Shown here: one piece after another, positions 32,977 to 50,105 of the stretch
Layout: each line of letters begins with the position of its first letter
Position numbering within the stretch: the first letter of the stretch is position 1
Origin: Desarmillaria ectypa
Lineage: Eukaryota; Basidiomycota; Agaricomycetes; Agaricales; Physalacriaceae
Assembly: GCA_030407005.1 (NCBI GenBank)
Contig: JAUDYN010000007.1
Location: 1,550,001 to 1,614,000 of the forward strand
Direction of reading: 5' to 3'
Length of the DNA stretch: 64,000 nucleotides
Position numbers and translations under genes: made by a program
The notes under the pieces: generated by a model
The model's database searches: none
What the model was told of the DNA's origin: nothing
What the model saw: only the letters and a program-made list of their open reading frames with translations

Positions 32977-34199
32977 ATGCCAGGACGCACCCAGAATGTC
33001 TACTCCTACTCCGCTGAAGACAATTCCCCCGGCCCGGATGACTCCGATGTCGAGGAATTACGTTCGGACGAGTTCACCAACTATTTTGTTGAAAGCAATG
33101 GTCGTCTCTTCCATTCTTCAGCCACATGTCCGTACCCTTTACCAGTCGATACCCCGGAACAACAGGTAATATCTTCAGGCAATTTTGTCTGCGTGCCCTG
33201 ACCCTAAGGTGCCTATCTCAGAGGCTTAATGTCCTGCACAACGCTTTGTTCTGTCTGATAGGCGCACACTGTGTGGGTCCAGTCCCTGAACTCCTAATGT
33301 CAGAACCCGGGCGCCAGAAAATCGTTGTTGATATGTGTACCGGGACCGGAAAATGGTAAATCCTTTCTCTACAATAATAATCTTTTGCGCCTAATAAATG
33401 GACATCGGCCTGCAGGGTTATGGAAATGGCTGAACAATATCCTCACATTCACTTTTATGGCTTTGATATTGGTACTGTAATCTCACAATATAGTTCCGTA
33501 TTTTATTCCCTGACTTAAAATTTTTTAGTTCCAATCGCCACCCGGTATCCGCTCCCCAACGTCACCTTCGAGCTCCATGACGTAGGCGAACGTACCAGAT
33601 ACCCAGACCGTAGCATTGACCTAGTACATGCAAGATCTGTCTCCATGACGGTCAGTCCCACTCAGTATTCGCTCCGTTACGGAGCCGATGCTGATCCATA
33701 ATTTTTCCAGGTTTGTGACTACGGCGAAATCATTCGAGAAGTAAGTCGCATTCTTCGTCCGGGAGGGATCTTCGTTTCCGGAGAGTGGGGTCGGCGTCCA
33801 GCTTTCCATCCCAGTTACAATCTCGATCCTGCATCACAGACGCCCTCTTTTTACCGCTTTTTTCAACTTCTCCACGGTGCGCTGGCTCAGCGTGGGATTC
33901 TCCCCGTGGCAGGGACTGTACACAGTATGCTTCAAAGTAATGGGGGATTTTCTGAGATCACGTCTCAAACTCGTTACTTTCCTATTGGGCCATGGAGTGC
34001 CGATCGTGCTATGCAGAGAATAGGGAGGGCATTCCGCAGAGTCTTATCCAGGTACATGGACTCTGTGCGCCCGGTCATTCTAGAACTCGGAATGAATGCA
34101 AGTGACCTTGATGACCTTTACGCCGATGCTAGAGCTGAAATAGCCAACGCACAAGGCCTTGTCATGGTCTACTATTCAGTGTACGCTCATCGGATCTAA
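32977..34199 (+). CDS. LaeA/UMTA-like SAM-dependent methyltransferase
   Basis: Second class I methyltransferase of the LaeA-like group in the window. ATG 32977 gives MPGRTQNVYSYSAEDNSPGP, an acidic leader, then the typical NGRLFHSSATCPYPLPVDTP-EQQRLNVLHNA. The SAM motif I is intact (KIVVDMCTGTGKWVMEMAEQ), followed by FYGFDIVPIATRYPLPNVTF, the beta-4 region RSIDLVHARSVSMTVCDY and ILRPGGIFVSGEWG. It ends GLVMVYYSVYAHRI. Introns at about 33166, 33357, 33472 and 33649 are all short GT-AG. Compared with the gene at 3765, this copy has the standard GTGTG loop. The substrate is unknown. It is divergent from the Pol4 gene. Confidence 0.86.
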
Positions 34200-34373
34200 A
34201 TACTCCATTTGAGTAGGTCTCCGGATTGTTACCTACACTACGCCTGTATGGATTTTCTATAGTAGTTACATTGTTTTCATACGATCGGCATGATAACACC
34301 ATAAAATAAGAAAATAAAGTACGCCCAGCGATAAAAGTATACAACACGAACTCGTCAAATCGTCAAAGATCAT

Positions 34374-37209
34374 CTAAAACATCCAACATAAGATAGTAAT
34401 AATAGACACCACCCATCCAAACCTAATGGTGCTCTCAAGTTGATGCATACCGTGGCCTCCATTTTGGCTCTCCAAAGTTACGCCAGCAGCAACAGTGGCC
34501 GTTTGGATGAACGCCTCCCAGGCAGATCGTGTTGCCGAAGGGTATATGTACGTCGACTGGGTAGCACCGGCGCCGTAATAGATTTCATCTCCGCCAGGCA
34601 AAACGTCAACAGCCAACGTTGAATCTTCTCCTCCGACCACACGGTCGCCGTCTACCAAGCCAGTCTCGTTACTGCCGAAAATGAAGTCTCGAGCAAGAAC
34701 AAAGGCCTTCATTGAATTCATCAGCGCCTAGTTTCTATCAGAGCCTGGTGAAAAGACCTACAGCATCAGGTGCGTCTGTTGGAACGAGATGTCCAGCTCC
34801 ATTGACCAAGACGTACTTCCAGCCTCTCTCTTGATGTACGATACCAGCAAAGGCGCCTGACTCATTGTACCAAGGTGTCGACGGTTTTTTTGTAAATCCT
34901 TGAATCCCTCCAAATGTTGTATTCTACATAAAACAGTCAACTTGGATTCTGATGATGGTCAGAAGATTTACCTGAATGGCAACTACCCAGTAAGTTGGGA
35001 ATAAGTCCGTTAGATCAGGGAAATATACATTGTGACATACTTTCTGTCCCACGGTGTGCAATGAGAGAATCATCATTGCCTGAGTACAGGACGATGGTGA
35101 TATTCTGTGCAGTAGCATTGGTTGCGAGCTCCGTCAAGAACACCATTGGTCTAACAAATTTCTCAGCTTCATTTTCGACTTTACTGAGGAAATGTCGTAC
35201 TCGGGACCTGAGAAGAACGCGCAAGTTAAGTTCCGTACGCCTCAATTATCGATGAACGCTCACTTGGGTCAACAGATCCTGAAAAGGTAGCTTAACCAGG
35301 TTGTAAGAAATGTTAATTGATGATCACGCACCACTTTGGCCGAATGTGTATTCAAAACCGAGGACCCAATCCTTGCTTGTGGGTGCGTGAAGTGCAGCCC
35401 TGGTTTGATTATCTGGAACATCACAATTTAGTTCGGATAGATAATCTCTGAGACTAGACTGGCTGACCATTCAAGAATACAGTCGCGTCTGTAGTCACTT
35501 CGGGGTTGAGCGCATCCTGTATGTTATACACCTATGGACATCAAGTCAGATAATGTAATGGAGATCACCGTTGGCTCAATCACGTTGAACATCTGACTGA
35601 TATCTGAAGGCCGTTTAAGCATTATCTGAAGATATCTTAATTTCGACTTACTCCAAGGGTACGTGTAGTTGAGGGCGTAGTCAATGAATTCATCCAGAAG
35701 CAGGCAGCCATACTACAGAATTGATCAAGCACCTTCTTCATTGGATGAGGAAAATATAAACGCACCCACGGATCAATTGTTCCGTTGGATGGTCGTCCGG
35801 TAAGGTCCCTCTTCCATTCCTCACGTCGAGTTGCTTGATCTCGTCTGCTTAATATATCCATTTCATCAGCTCGGGCCGACAGCTTTGAAAGCAGCTGAGA
35901 TTTGAATGATCGCATCCTCATCTCCGAAAGGAGGAAAACGACATCACGGTCCGTGGGCAGGATCAGCGAAATACTTGGAATGATGCCCCCTTGAGGGTAC
36001 GTGAGATTGACGTCGTATCCACACAATTTACTCCTGTTGAATATTTAATCCCTGGATATGATGCGATGGAGCGGTACCCACTGTTCTTCAAAGTATTTAT
36101 ACACCTCGGGGTCGTAACCAATCAACTGAGGGTATGCTTGTATGGTATCAAGCTGAGAAACGGTGTTTCAGAGAGGTTCCTACTACAGTGATGTACTTAC
36201 GGCAGGCAATAGCTCAAATACTTGCCCAGAAGTGATCGCACCGTTCCCGATTCCCACTCCGGCAAGATTGACGGGGGGATTTGACATGGAAAAGTACGTT
36301 TTCATGATGTAGGGCTGTAGAGAGGAATTATCAGGAGGCTGGCATAAAGTTGATAAGGAGCATACTATGTAAACGCCAGCATAGCTTTCCCCCGTAATAT
36401 AGAGGGGTCTTGTGGCAAGGCTCGGAAAGACTTTAACAAAGTTCTCCAGAAATCCCATGAAGTCCTTTCCCACTTGATCTTCGTCGGCGACTGAGCAATT
36501 GGATGTCAATCAATGATGTCTTAAGGGACATCCTAAGTTCGGAACGCACCATATCCGTCGGCATCTGCAGTCGCAAATCCGACACCTCTGCAACGTGTGA
36601 ATCTTACAAATTTGGGGATGAAGATCAGTGAGAACTTACACCGGCTGGTCGATCCACACATAGTCCGCAACGTTTGCCCAGGTATAATCGTTGCACAACG
36701 CACCGTAATCACCGCCGATATTTATAGGACCGTTCTAAGACTGGGTGAGTGCCGAAATAGAGCGGAGAGATGGAATACTCACACCGAAGAGAAGGCCATA
36801 CATACTCGATGACCCCGGACCTCCGTTAAGCCATATGCCCCACGGTTCCGTGCTGGTGCTGTTAGCGTCCGCGGTAAGCGAGCCTTCCTCTTTTTCGAAT
36901 GCCCAGAAGAACAGTGTATTATTTGGATGTCCTTCGCGTTGAACGGCAATGTTTCCAGCAAAGCTGCGCGACACATCGAATGTAACATTGGGTAGGGATT
37001 CCGTTACCTCAAAGTCTGACGAGAGATTGGTGGGAAGTTCACAAGAGAAAGAAGGCGGAATATTTACAGTTCTGCCAATCAGGACCAAGGTCAGTGGACG
37101 GTTCGTTGGAATAAACATGGGGGTATGAGCTTGGGAGTGTATCTGCCGAGACCTTTGCGAAGGGACTCGCGAGTGCCAGGACGATGACGACGCGTTGAAT
37201 CATAGACAT
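34374..37209 (-). CDS. secretory serine carboxypeptidase, family S10
   Basis: Acid serine carboxypeptidase that removes C-terminal residues in the secretory pathway, vacuole or outside the cell. ATG 37209 (MSMIQRVVIVLALASPFAKV) gives a signal peptide; ATG 37203 is also possible. An intron (gtaaat...cgtcag) joins the mature start to YFEVTESLPNVTFDVSRSFA. Family motifs: WGIWLNGGPGSSSMYG (substrate-binding loop), LYITGESYAGVYI (nucleophile Ser), VLYSGNDDSLIAHRGTE (Asp) and NGAGHLVPTDAPD (His). The C-terminus is a hydrophobic segment (FGWVVSIITILCWMF) after a Gly/His-rich linker, which suggests a membrane or GPI-anchor signal, as in some fungal S10 enzymes. Many short introns; about 620-640 residues. 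The triad is complete. Confidence 0.88.
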
Positions 37210-38235
37210 GAAGGCGAACAGAACCTGAACGAAGGGCGGTCGCCTTTATGAAGGAGAATACAATAAAAAAATCGCACGCTGCTGCAGCACAATTGGCGGC
37301 GGTTACTTATAAGTCCCGAGTGCCCTGGGCCGGTGATAGCTGCGTAGTTAAGTAGAAAAGGGAATCAACGAAAAGAAGTCGCTTGGCCGGAAGCAAATGG
37401 CCACAGTGGTAGACAGCTATTGTTTGTCATTTCGTGTGACGTGAGCATTAATACGGCACGATAAGATACGGATCACAATATCTTGACTCTTTATTGTTTT
37501 GCTCTGCTATGTATGGGCATGGAGTCCACTGAGGCCGTATGAAAGCACCTACTCATGACTTGCGGCTGTTGGTCTCGGGTCTACAAATACAACGATGATT
37601 TTGCAGCTGGCAAGGATAATAAAAGAAATCACTGATGGCAAGGACGAACCGAAGCTCGAAGAATCCTGGATTATCTCCAGGAGAATCAAGAGCTGGCAGA
37701 GATGATGGTGGTCAAGTCATGGAAGCGATGGAAGACTGTAGCGCTGAAGCTGATTTGGACTATTTTAGGATGACCCAAATTAGAATGGTATTGTCGCAAA
37801 ATTATCGCAGTCTTTCGGCTCGAACCGAGAAATATCCATATCGAGGTGGGAAAGGCGCAACAGGGCCTCGGCCCGCTGGACTTGAATGACTCGTCTCGAA
37901 TTCCCACGAAGTATGTTCATTCGATCACTGCCTTCTCAGTCTCCAAGAGGAGTCTCGATTCTCGTTTATCTAGACTCAGTCTTCACGACCAGCAGACCTT
38001 CTCAAATAATCCGGTACTGTCATTCCCTACTTTGAGCCTCAACATTGAATCTTATACCGTAGGTCATTCATGGATCCACCAGTTCTTTTACTCAATTGAT
38101 CGCATAGGGACAATACTACGGTGCTGGACTAGCGGAAGATGTCTATCTATATATGAGACCATTTGAAGGCTATGTGGGTGGTCTAAGGTTCTTGGCAGTA
38201 TTCAAAAACAGGAGTCGCGCCCTTCTTGTTCTGCC
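37210..38235. other. divergent intergenic region, 1 kb, with a coding-like stretch
   Basis: Upstream of the carboxypeptidase (-) and the Cys-rich protein (+). On the plus strand, about 37650-37770, one frame reads RRILDYLQENQELAEMMVVK and SWKRWKTVALKLIWTIL before a stop. It looks like an amphipathic protein segment, but I found no start, partner exon or family. It could be a small unannotated gene or a relic. Confidence 0.3.
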
Positions 38236-39456
38236 ATGACATATCCGCGTCCTCACTGGGGCTGGTTTCTATGCCTCTTCGTCCTTTCTCTTCCCCTATT
38301 CTTTGGTTTGTTCTTTGGTCTGAACTACAAAGGTATGTACAACAAGTTTGCACCGACTTAGATGCTCAACTGTCACAGAAATAATACGGAATGGTTGGCC
38401 CCTGACGACTTGTACCGTCAATAATGCCACGCTTTCTACGCGATATTGTTGCTACTCAGACTGTTCACCCAGCTGTTTCGCGAGCGCACCAAATGGCGCA
38501 AGCACCTGTGGCGACCTCATCAATCAAGTAAATGGTTACAATCCGGCAGCCTGCGCAGCGAACAACACTACGTGTCCGGAGGCAATCGGGACTATTTGTG
38601 AGGGTAAGTTCGCCGCCTACTATCTGGCATTATACACATTGATTATCTATCCTACTTAATTCAAGCTACCATTGTTGTAGTCAGTGCTGCAGTACATGTC
38701 AGTCGTGCACAACGAGGTAAGCTTTTGTTCAAGGCCCAATTTTGTTTTCTGAACGTCGGGGTGCTGTGTAGTTGCTCCGGTCCAACGTCATCATCATCCT
38801 GCAGTCAATCATGCACAACGACTTCGTACGTTAATCTTATTTGTTATTGACGCCCTCATTGTAGTTCTTAATGGAGCATTTCAGATGTAATTGCTACTGC
38901 TGCAGCTCTACCAATCATCGCCAATGCACGCTCCGCTGTCCTACTTGCTATTCTGTCACCCTCATCATGTCATATTCACCGTACAACGGCTATACCCAAT
39001 CAAACGTCCCTTACACCCAAGATTTTTCACAGGATTCAAGCAAAGCCGAAGCGTTTTTGGGAAATCACGCAGTTAACTCCACGACTAAATGTTATTACAA
39101 TCCCAAAAGTTTGACAGAGGTGCGTCAACAATCCAGCGAAAACGTCACAACTCTGGCTGATTGCACACTGACAGCTGTCTTTGGATGTTTCATTCACAGC
39201 CTGGAAATGGGCAATAACAGCACTCTTCGGAATGATCCCGATCCTTTTCGCCTTGGGATTCACTATTTTCTATTTCTGTTGCTATCCATTATATGCAATA
39301 GGCCGGCTTCAGTGCGGACGCCGACGCGATTCTGGGAAACCACGCGCACAACACGTCACGGAGGACGCGGAATCTCGACCAGCAGAAATACCGAATAATT
39401 TGAACGTGGGTAAAGACCAAGATGAGGCACCACCACCTTATGAGAAGGAAGGATAG
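38236..39456 (+). CDS. Cys-rich membrane protein with C-terminal PPPY motif, unknown function
   Basis: I recognise no named family. ATG 38236 gives MTYPRPHWGWFLCLFVLSLP and a first hydrophobic segment (LPLFFGLFFGLNY). The central, probably extracytosolic, domain is very rich in Cys: STRYCCYSDCSPSCFAS, then QCCSTCQSCTT, SCNCYCCSSTNHRQCTLRCP. It contains N-glycosylation-like sites (NNAT, NNTT). Introns at about 38335, 38604, 38717 and 38826 are placed so that Cys spacing and frame are kept. A further intron (gtgcgt...ctgacag, about 39121-39175) joins NPKSLTE to LSLDVSFTAWKWAIT. A second TM segment follows (ALFGMIPILFALGFTIFYFC), then a basic cytosolic tail ending EAPPPYEKEG. The PPPY could recruit a Rsp5/Nedd4-type ubiquitin ligase. 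Roughly 300 residues. Ends with TAG 39454-39456. Confidence 0.68.
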
Positions 39457-39886
39457 TAGTTCCGTCATATATGCCAGTGATCCCTGTCTTTCCATTTTAC
39501 CCCATCTTAGCTGTTTCTTGTGATTTTCGGTTACCTTGGGATCTCTATCAAACAGGCCGCCTAGCCTAGCCACCCTCGCTTCAGGTTGATGACCTTTGCC
39601 GTTGAGCTATGGATGGCAGGTCGGCGGCGTCTGAATTCAATCCTCACGACGGCCTGAAACCCATTGCGTGGCTCTAGAATTATCTTTCACGTTCTGGCCT
39701 TCCTTCAAAGTCCGCGACGCTCATATTTCGCGGGTAACCAAGTACTATCCGTATGTCTCGGAAGGAATAAGCACCCGTCATTCTAAGCCTCTTTATATCC
39801 TTGACTTCGGCATTTTGGGTCTATCATTAGCTCAGCCATCCATTTCGAAAATAAGGCAGTTGGGGCTCGGCTGCACTTGTACAGTT
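39457..39886. other. convergent intergenic region
   Basis: Probably the two 3' UTRs. I looked for a tRNA because of GC-rich stretches near 39556-39640 but found no cloverleaf signals. Confidence 0.35.
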
Positions 39887-42800
39887 TCAAGTGCTAGCAC
39901 GTAAAACCATAGAATCCAAAGAGATGGCCACGTAATCCTCTAAAGCACTTCCAACACCTTCTGTCGCCGCCCACACAGCATCATCCAAAATGTAAACCAA
40001 AAGACCGCCCTTTCCGTCAACCGACGGGCTGACGCGAAATAGAGGCATCCTCGACTTCTCATGTGCGCGACCTGTAGGCAGGAATAGGAGGTTATGAGAC
40101 GCAGCGAACTCCTCCACAATGGAGCGGAATGTGATTTCTTGTGTCCTAGCGGACGGTCTTGGTTGTGTCTTCGACGTTCCATTACGTGAAGGAGTGCCCA
40201 ACGCAACTTCTGCACGGAAATCGGGTTTAGGAAGACGTATGGGCGCGTCAGGTCCTAGTTCAATCGCCTTGTTCATTAACTGCAGTCCACGCGTGAACCC
40301 GCGTGAAACTCCCGGCATGCTTTGAACATCCTCGGGAAATGTGCCTTTCCAAAACGAATACCACTGCGCCACCTCCTCAAAACTGACATTCGGCTGTATG
40401 AGCCAGACGTGCAGAACATCCAACCACTTCGGAAAGAATTCTGTCTCAAGTAGCTGTGAGAAGATGTTCGGGCGGATAAATTCTGCCCATTGAAGGACAT
40501 GTCGTAGTGGTTCCATTTCTTGATTTCGTGGGTTGATGCGGAAGTCATTTCTCAGTGTCGAACCCAACTTGGGGACAACATATTTCAGCAGAATGCTATC
40601 CCAGTCGCTCGAATCGAACACCTGCAGTAACTCATGATTAGTAAAGGCAAAATTATTGAAGAGAATGCGTCATACATCTTTCCAAGCAATGAGATCCTTC
40701 GGAATGTCTTCGCCCGCCATCCAACTACGGAGTAGGTTCTTTACTTTCCGTCTGGCATCACCAATAACTTCCTCTAAACGGAGACCTACATGAGGAAGCC
40801 AAGGGAATACAATTGTTTGAAGAGTCACTGTATCTTGCTTCGGGTTCCAAGTCGCTACAGCTTTCTGAACTTTCGGTAAGATCAACTGATCAAGAAAATT
40901 GTCAGAGATGAATGTCGGTAAGAAAGTGGACCACGCTTCGTAAAGTTTGACAGCGGAAGCAGGGCTATGTGCAGCCCATTCATTGTTAATGGATGTACGG
41001 ACCCGTGGAAGCCATACAGTCCACAGTAAGCTTTCGAAGGGAGACATAGCTTTTTCACTGTTTTGGGCTAGTTGGTGAGAAATTCATTTTGACGATAATA
41101 CGCAACTCACGCTTCTACCACAGGCGCCCGAGTTACTTGCGTTCCATAGACGTCCACCTGGGTTTGGGGTTTCTCAGGGGGAGACTTAACACGCAGAGCA
41201 CGCCGCCAACTCCGAAAGGTGGAAATAAGGAAAGTGGGGTTTTGTAATGGATCCCATTGAGACACCATTCGTCGCACCTGGAAAATGGTTTAGCAACATG
41301 CTCTACAAACTCAAAAGAATAATATTCACCAAAGGTGCTATGGCTGCAACAACAATTTCATCGAGCCTATATTTATCAAACTCGTTCGAATACTCGCTCA
41401 AAAGCCGGTAAACCAAGGGAGAGAATGGGTCAAGCGATACTTCATAAGCAGCGGCGAGCTCTTTGGATTTGGCATCGAGTTCGTTAGCTACAATTTGCAC
41501 TTGCTGCAAACGGGCAATGACTATGCCTCTATTAGAATCTGACAGGATGTAAATGATAGGGTACTCACGTTCAGCCTCTTCTTCAACCCTCTTCCGCAGC
41601 CGCATATCCTCTTTGACAACCCACTTTTTCTTTTCATCCAAAGATTTGGCTTCCCTTGCTAGTCCATCAAGGTCACTTTTGCATGCATCAGCTATCAGTC
41701 TGATGTTATGGCGGACTTCAGGTATTCGTGTAGGATCGTTTGATGGAGACCAAGTATTCAGAGATATATCGGCTAGGGAGCTAACTTCTCGGGGCTGGGA
41801 AAATACAGAGTGAGACCTAGAATAAGAGCACGAATAACGTCACGTACGACCGCGCCTGTAGCATCGATAATTTGGCCAAAACCGGACGCTGACGACACAT
41901 TTTCTCCGGCATCTGCGAGGATCTCCTCGTATGTCTTGTGTTCTATCTTGGTCTTGATCTTTTTGGGGTTCTTCCAAACGGCAGATCTTTTCTCTTTGGC
42001 TTCCTTCTCCCTCCTTCTGGCTTTCTTCACCTTCTCATCCTCTTCATTATCGCTAACAACTTCTCCCCGCCTCCTTGCTTCCATTTTGGACTGCTCCGTC
42101 TTCTCTTTAAAACCGCGGAAAGCAATACCCGCCCTGCCAGGCCGCATCTTGGTTTCCACGGGAGTGACAATGCCCTCTCCCGTTGTTCCGAGACCTGCGC
42201 CTGCCTGCCATCCCATCTTTGCTAGCATTCGTGCACCAAAGGAGCCTGATATACTTTGGAAGTGCGCTTGTTCCGCATGACTGAGAACGGGAGGCTCTGG
42301 AGTAAGGCCGGATTTGCGTAAAAAAGATGTCGAGCGATTACCGCCAAAGGCCGATGGTAGATACTTAGAAGGGGGTGTGTATGTGGAAGTGGGTGCACTA
42401 GTTTGAGAAGTTGTAAAGGACGCCTCGATAGATGTGGATTTTGTGGAACCAATACCGCCTTTGGCGAAAGGGGAGGAAGCAGCGCTAATACCACCCTTGC
42501 CAAAGGCAGACTCAATAGTCGTCGATTTTCCGGCACCAATGCCACCCTTTGATAGTGGTGAGGAAGTCGAGCCAATGCCTGCCTTGGAAAAGGCCGAATA
42601 ATTGGATCCTAGGCCACCCACCGCCGGCGACGAGTCATCCTCATCCTCATCTCGAACTCGAGGTGAAGGTAGCCTGGAAGGTTCAGACTCGTCAGAAACG
42701 TCCCGAGCATCCTCACCTTCCTCACCCTCGGATTCAGCAGCGTCGGCGTCTTCCTCCAGCTCGTCCTCCTCATCGACATACATAGGCAACTTCTCTGGCT

Positions 42801-43026
42801 CTTTCTGTGAGACAAATGTAGGTTGTTTCTTCTTCGTCGGCCGTCGTTGGTAAGTTTCTTCGTCGCTATCATCTCCAAATACGCCGTATATGGCATCCTC
42901 CTTGCCATTCTTTCGCCTTCGCTTTCGGTGATATGGGTCATCTTCTATTCCCTCTTCACCTGATTCAAATCCTGCAGAAGAGTCTGAGTCGTCGCCGTCC
43001 TCAAGGATACGCTTTCTGCGGGCCAT
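39887..43026 (-). CDS. TFIP11: spliceosome disassembly G-patch protein, TFIP11/Ntr1 (Spp382)-like
   Basis: Nuclear activator of the DEAH helicase Prp43 in release of the intron-lariat spliceosome. The N-terminus is acidic and phospho-site-like (MARRKRILEDGDDSDSSAGF, with basic HRKRRRKNGK). A low-complexity region follows with repeated KGGIG/KGGIS units (for example SPFAKGGIGSTKSTS). The G-patch is at about residues 255-300 (FGARMLAKMGWQAGAGLG, GEGIVTPVETKMRPGRAGI). The C-terminal half has the GCFC/TFIP11 domain: RIPEVRHNIRLIADACKSD, WLPHVGLRLEEVIGDARRK, FDSSDWDSILLKYVVPKLG, VLQWAEFIRPNIFSQLLETE and FRSIVEEFAASHNLLFLPTG. About five introns, roughly 950 residues, complete. The KGGIG units could be a local repeat expansion. 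Confidence 0.9.
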
Positions 43027-43255
43027 GACGAGGAATGGATGGTTCTGTTGTGGTCAGAGGATTGGTTAGTCAATTGCCAAATTTGGAATTTGATATTACT
43101 ATGTTTGTTGTTACAGATTATTGAATTTCTCTGCAGCTATGTAAATTATAGGTGTAGCAAATAAGTATCGGAAAGCAGAGTAACGAATACGTGATTACGA
43201 CAATAGATTACACGGAAGTCTACGGTCATATTACGAAGCTGAAGCTAAAGAAAAC

Positions 43256-47561
<4,306 letters not shown>

Positions 47562-47599
47562 AACAAAAAGTGCAATGCAGGAAAAAAGAAAGAATTTGG

Positions 47600-47611
47600 T
47601 TTTTTTTTTTT
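47600..47611. repeat. 12-nt T homopolymer
   Basis: Run of 12 T just upstream (on the minus strand, 12 A) of the ubiquitin protease start. Poly(dA:dT) tracts often mark nucleosome-free promoters in fungi. The other spacer sequence (47562-47845) shows nothing further. Confidence 0.5.
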
Positions 47612-47845
47612 AGTTTTTATGGTTGTCAAAGAGTTGCGCTGAAGGCGTACTATGATCAAGCTGTTGCCAAACAAGTTGTAATACAATTTACTTCCGTGTA
47701 AAGCAATGTTATGTAATGCCATCGCAATTATTTCTCATTATTCGTTACAAGGTGGTATGTTTTACAGGTTCATGAGTATCACAAAACCCCTTCAGAGTAC
47801 AGAATCATCCCAAGTAAAAGAGAAAAAAGCATATCCTTTCATGAA

Positions 47846-49861
47846 TTAAACCCGTGGCTTCGTCTCCTCTGAAGCGTCCTCCTTGTGGTCGACTTCGTGT
47901 TTGAGTTCTTGACCTTCCGCAATGAGTCTCGCACGGTATCTCAGTGAGTTCACGGGCGTCGTGTGCTGGTACATCAGATCAATCTGTTCGAGCGACAGTC
48001 CCTTGGTCTTGAAAATAACCCGTCAGTACCATGTGGACAACGGTAAAAGAGGAAGATAATACCTCAGGGATAAAGAAGTACGTGAAGATAACGCAGCATG
48101 CACAGGTGCTTCCCCAGATGAAAAAGACCTTTGATCCCAAGTTTGCATTTCCGGCGCCAGAGTTGACGAGGTAGGGTGTGGCATAACCGATAGCAAAATT
48201 CCACAGCCAGTTGCTTGCCACGGAGAGTGACATCGCCTTGGCTCGGACTTCCAGAGGGAAGATCTCTCCGGTAATGACCCAGGCAATGGGACCCCATGTC
48301 GATGCGAAGAGGGCCTATGGCACCGTCAGTGAATACAAAGGGGAAGAAACGGTGTTACTCGCGATGTAAATGCAGACAAAGGCAATAAGACATCTCTGAC
48401 CAGTAAGGTTATCCGTAGAGATGGTAACGCCGACGATTGCGACAATGAATTCACAGATACACATGCCGGCAGCCCCGTAAAGTAGAAGGGTACGACGGCC
48501 CACTTTCTCCACACCATAGATACCGGGAATGGTCATACTGTTAAAAGTTGCCGTTCAAGAAACAAGAAAAAAAGACGGAGGGAGCACGTACAAGACATTA
48601 ACAATAGCAGTAGCGACACTGATCAAAAACGCAGACTTTATTCCCGAGTTTTGGAAGAATGTCGTGCCATAGTAGAATATGAAGTTAACTGTAAAATGAA
48701 ATCAGCAAGTATACGAAACACCGCTGAGGGCACACGTACTTCCGGTCAATTGCTGCCATGCCTGAATCAAGATACCTGTCCAAGTTCGCAGGGCCATTTT
48801 ATTTTTTGTGTTGCGGAAGCAGTCAAGGTAGGATTTCTCGCCCATAGCCTGTTCTTCTTCGAGGTTAGTACGAATCTCAATGAGATCGGCCTCAAGATCA
48901 GGGTGGTTGACGGGGAGGCCGGTAAGACGGCTGAGCGATACAGCCGCCTGATCATCCCTGCCCTTCTTGACCAACCAACGCGGGGACTGAACGAAAGCGG
49001 TCGGGATTGAATATCTAGACCGGATGCAATGCTAACGAACGTACCTCGGGAAGGAAAACCATTCCAGAAGCAAGGATAAATGCCCATATGAATTGAACTG
49101 CGGTCGGGATGCGATAGGAGGCGTGAGTCGTAAAGTTATGCGTGGCGTTATTGATGACGGTAGCGAGGAGGAGGCCAACGGTGATTGAAAATTGGTACAA
49201 GGATACGACGGCACCACGAATCCATTTTGGCGCAGTTTCAGACTGGTACATTGGCGCCAAGCAAGAAACGAGACCGACTCCAAGACCAGCGAATACTCGT
49301 CCAACAACCTTCACGAGGGAGACGGGTATCAGTCACATTTCTGATGATCTTACGCATGGATCTGATAAACTTACAAACAAAGGTATGGCAGTAGACGCTG
49401 TTTGCATGGCCACACCGACGGAGAACACGAGGCATGCGAGAACGATACCCCATTTCCTTCCAATATAGTCTACCGCACATCAATCAGTCACATAAAGTAA
49501 ATGAAAGAAGACGGCATACCAGCAACCGGGCCACCAGCGAGGGCACCAAAGAAGGTGCCAGCAGATAGGATTGAAACGACGAGAGACTCAGTAGAAGAAG
49601 AGATGCCGTAGGGACGATCGGGATTGCCTGTCGGGTTTCCAAAAGTGCGGAGCCAGTCAGGCATCTCCTTGACCCCACTGATTACACCAGTATCATAACC
49701 GAAGAGGATACCGCCAAAGGCAGAAAAGCAGACCATGATGAGGCCCGCAAGCTTGTTCTATACACAAGAGGTCAGCAATGACGGACCAGATGGAGGGGTT
49801 GAGACACCTTTGGCGCATTGGCCCCGATACCGGGGCCGCTAGCTACTGGACCTCCAGCCAT
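47846..49861 (-). CDS. MFS sugar transporter, hexose type
   Basis: Twelve-TM plasma-membrane sugar:proton symporter of the sugar-porter family. ATG 49861 gives MAGGPVASGPGIGANAPKVS. TM1 is VCFSAFGGILFGYDTGVISG. Sugar-porter signatures: VGRVFAGLGVGLVSCLAPMY, PKWIRGAVVSLYQFSITVG, LPESPRWLVKKGRDD, AWQQLTGINFIFYYGTTFF, VEKVGRRTLLLYGAAG, WGPIAWVITGEIFPLEVRAK and FFIPETKGLSLEQIDLMYQ. The C-terminus is charged and ends EETKPRV, with TAA at 47846-47848. About eight short introns; roughly 530 residues, normal length. The promoter holds a TATA box and several GC-rich Mig1/CreA-like sites, which fits glucose-responsive control. The exact sugar is unknown. Confidence 0.9.
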
Positions 49862-49951
49862 GAGTACTGAGTGGTTAAACGGTAATTCAAGACGCGGTGA
49901 TGAGGGTAAAATTGAGCAGTCAGGACCTAAGACCAACGAGTATAACCCCGG

Positions 49952-49959
49952 TTTATATA
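49952..49959 (-). promoter_or_regulatory. TATA box of the sugar transporter
   Basis: TATATAAA on the minus strand, about 90 nt upstream of the ATG at 49861. Confidence 0.5.
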
Positions 49960-50105
49960 CCAAAAAAATCAATGACTGGGATCCGAAAAAGGTACCTGTC
50001 GAGACTGCCTAGTAGCTGGATCGAGATAGATGGAAACAGCATGAACGTAGAACCTGCGAGTAATTTTGATCACCTCCGGATCATCACAGGACTTCGCTTC
50101 CCCCT

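Noticed and set aside
39540..39660. GC-rich stretch suspected to be a tRNA
   Set aside because: No A-box/B-box pair or cloverleaf arms could be built. No tRNA was recognised anywhere in the window.
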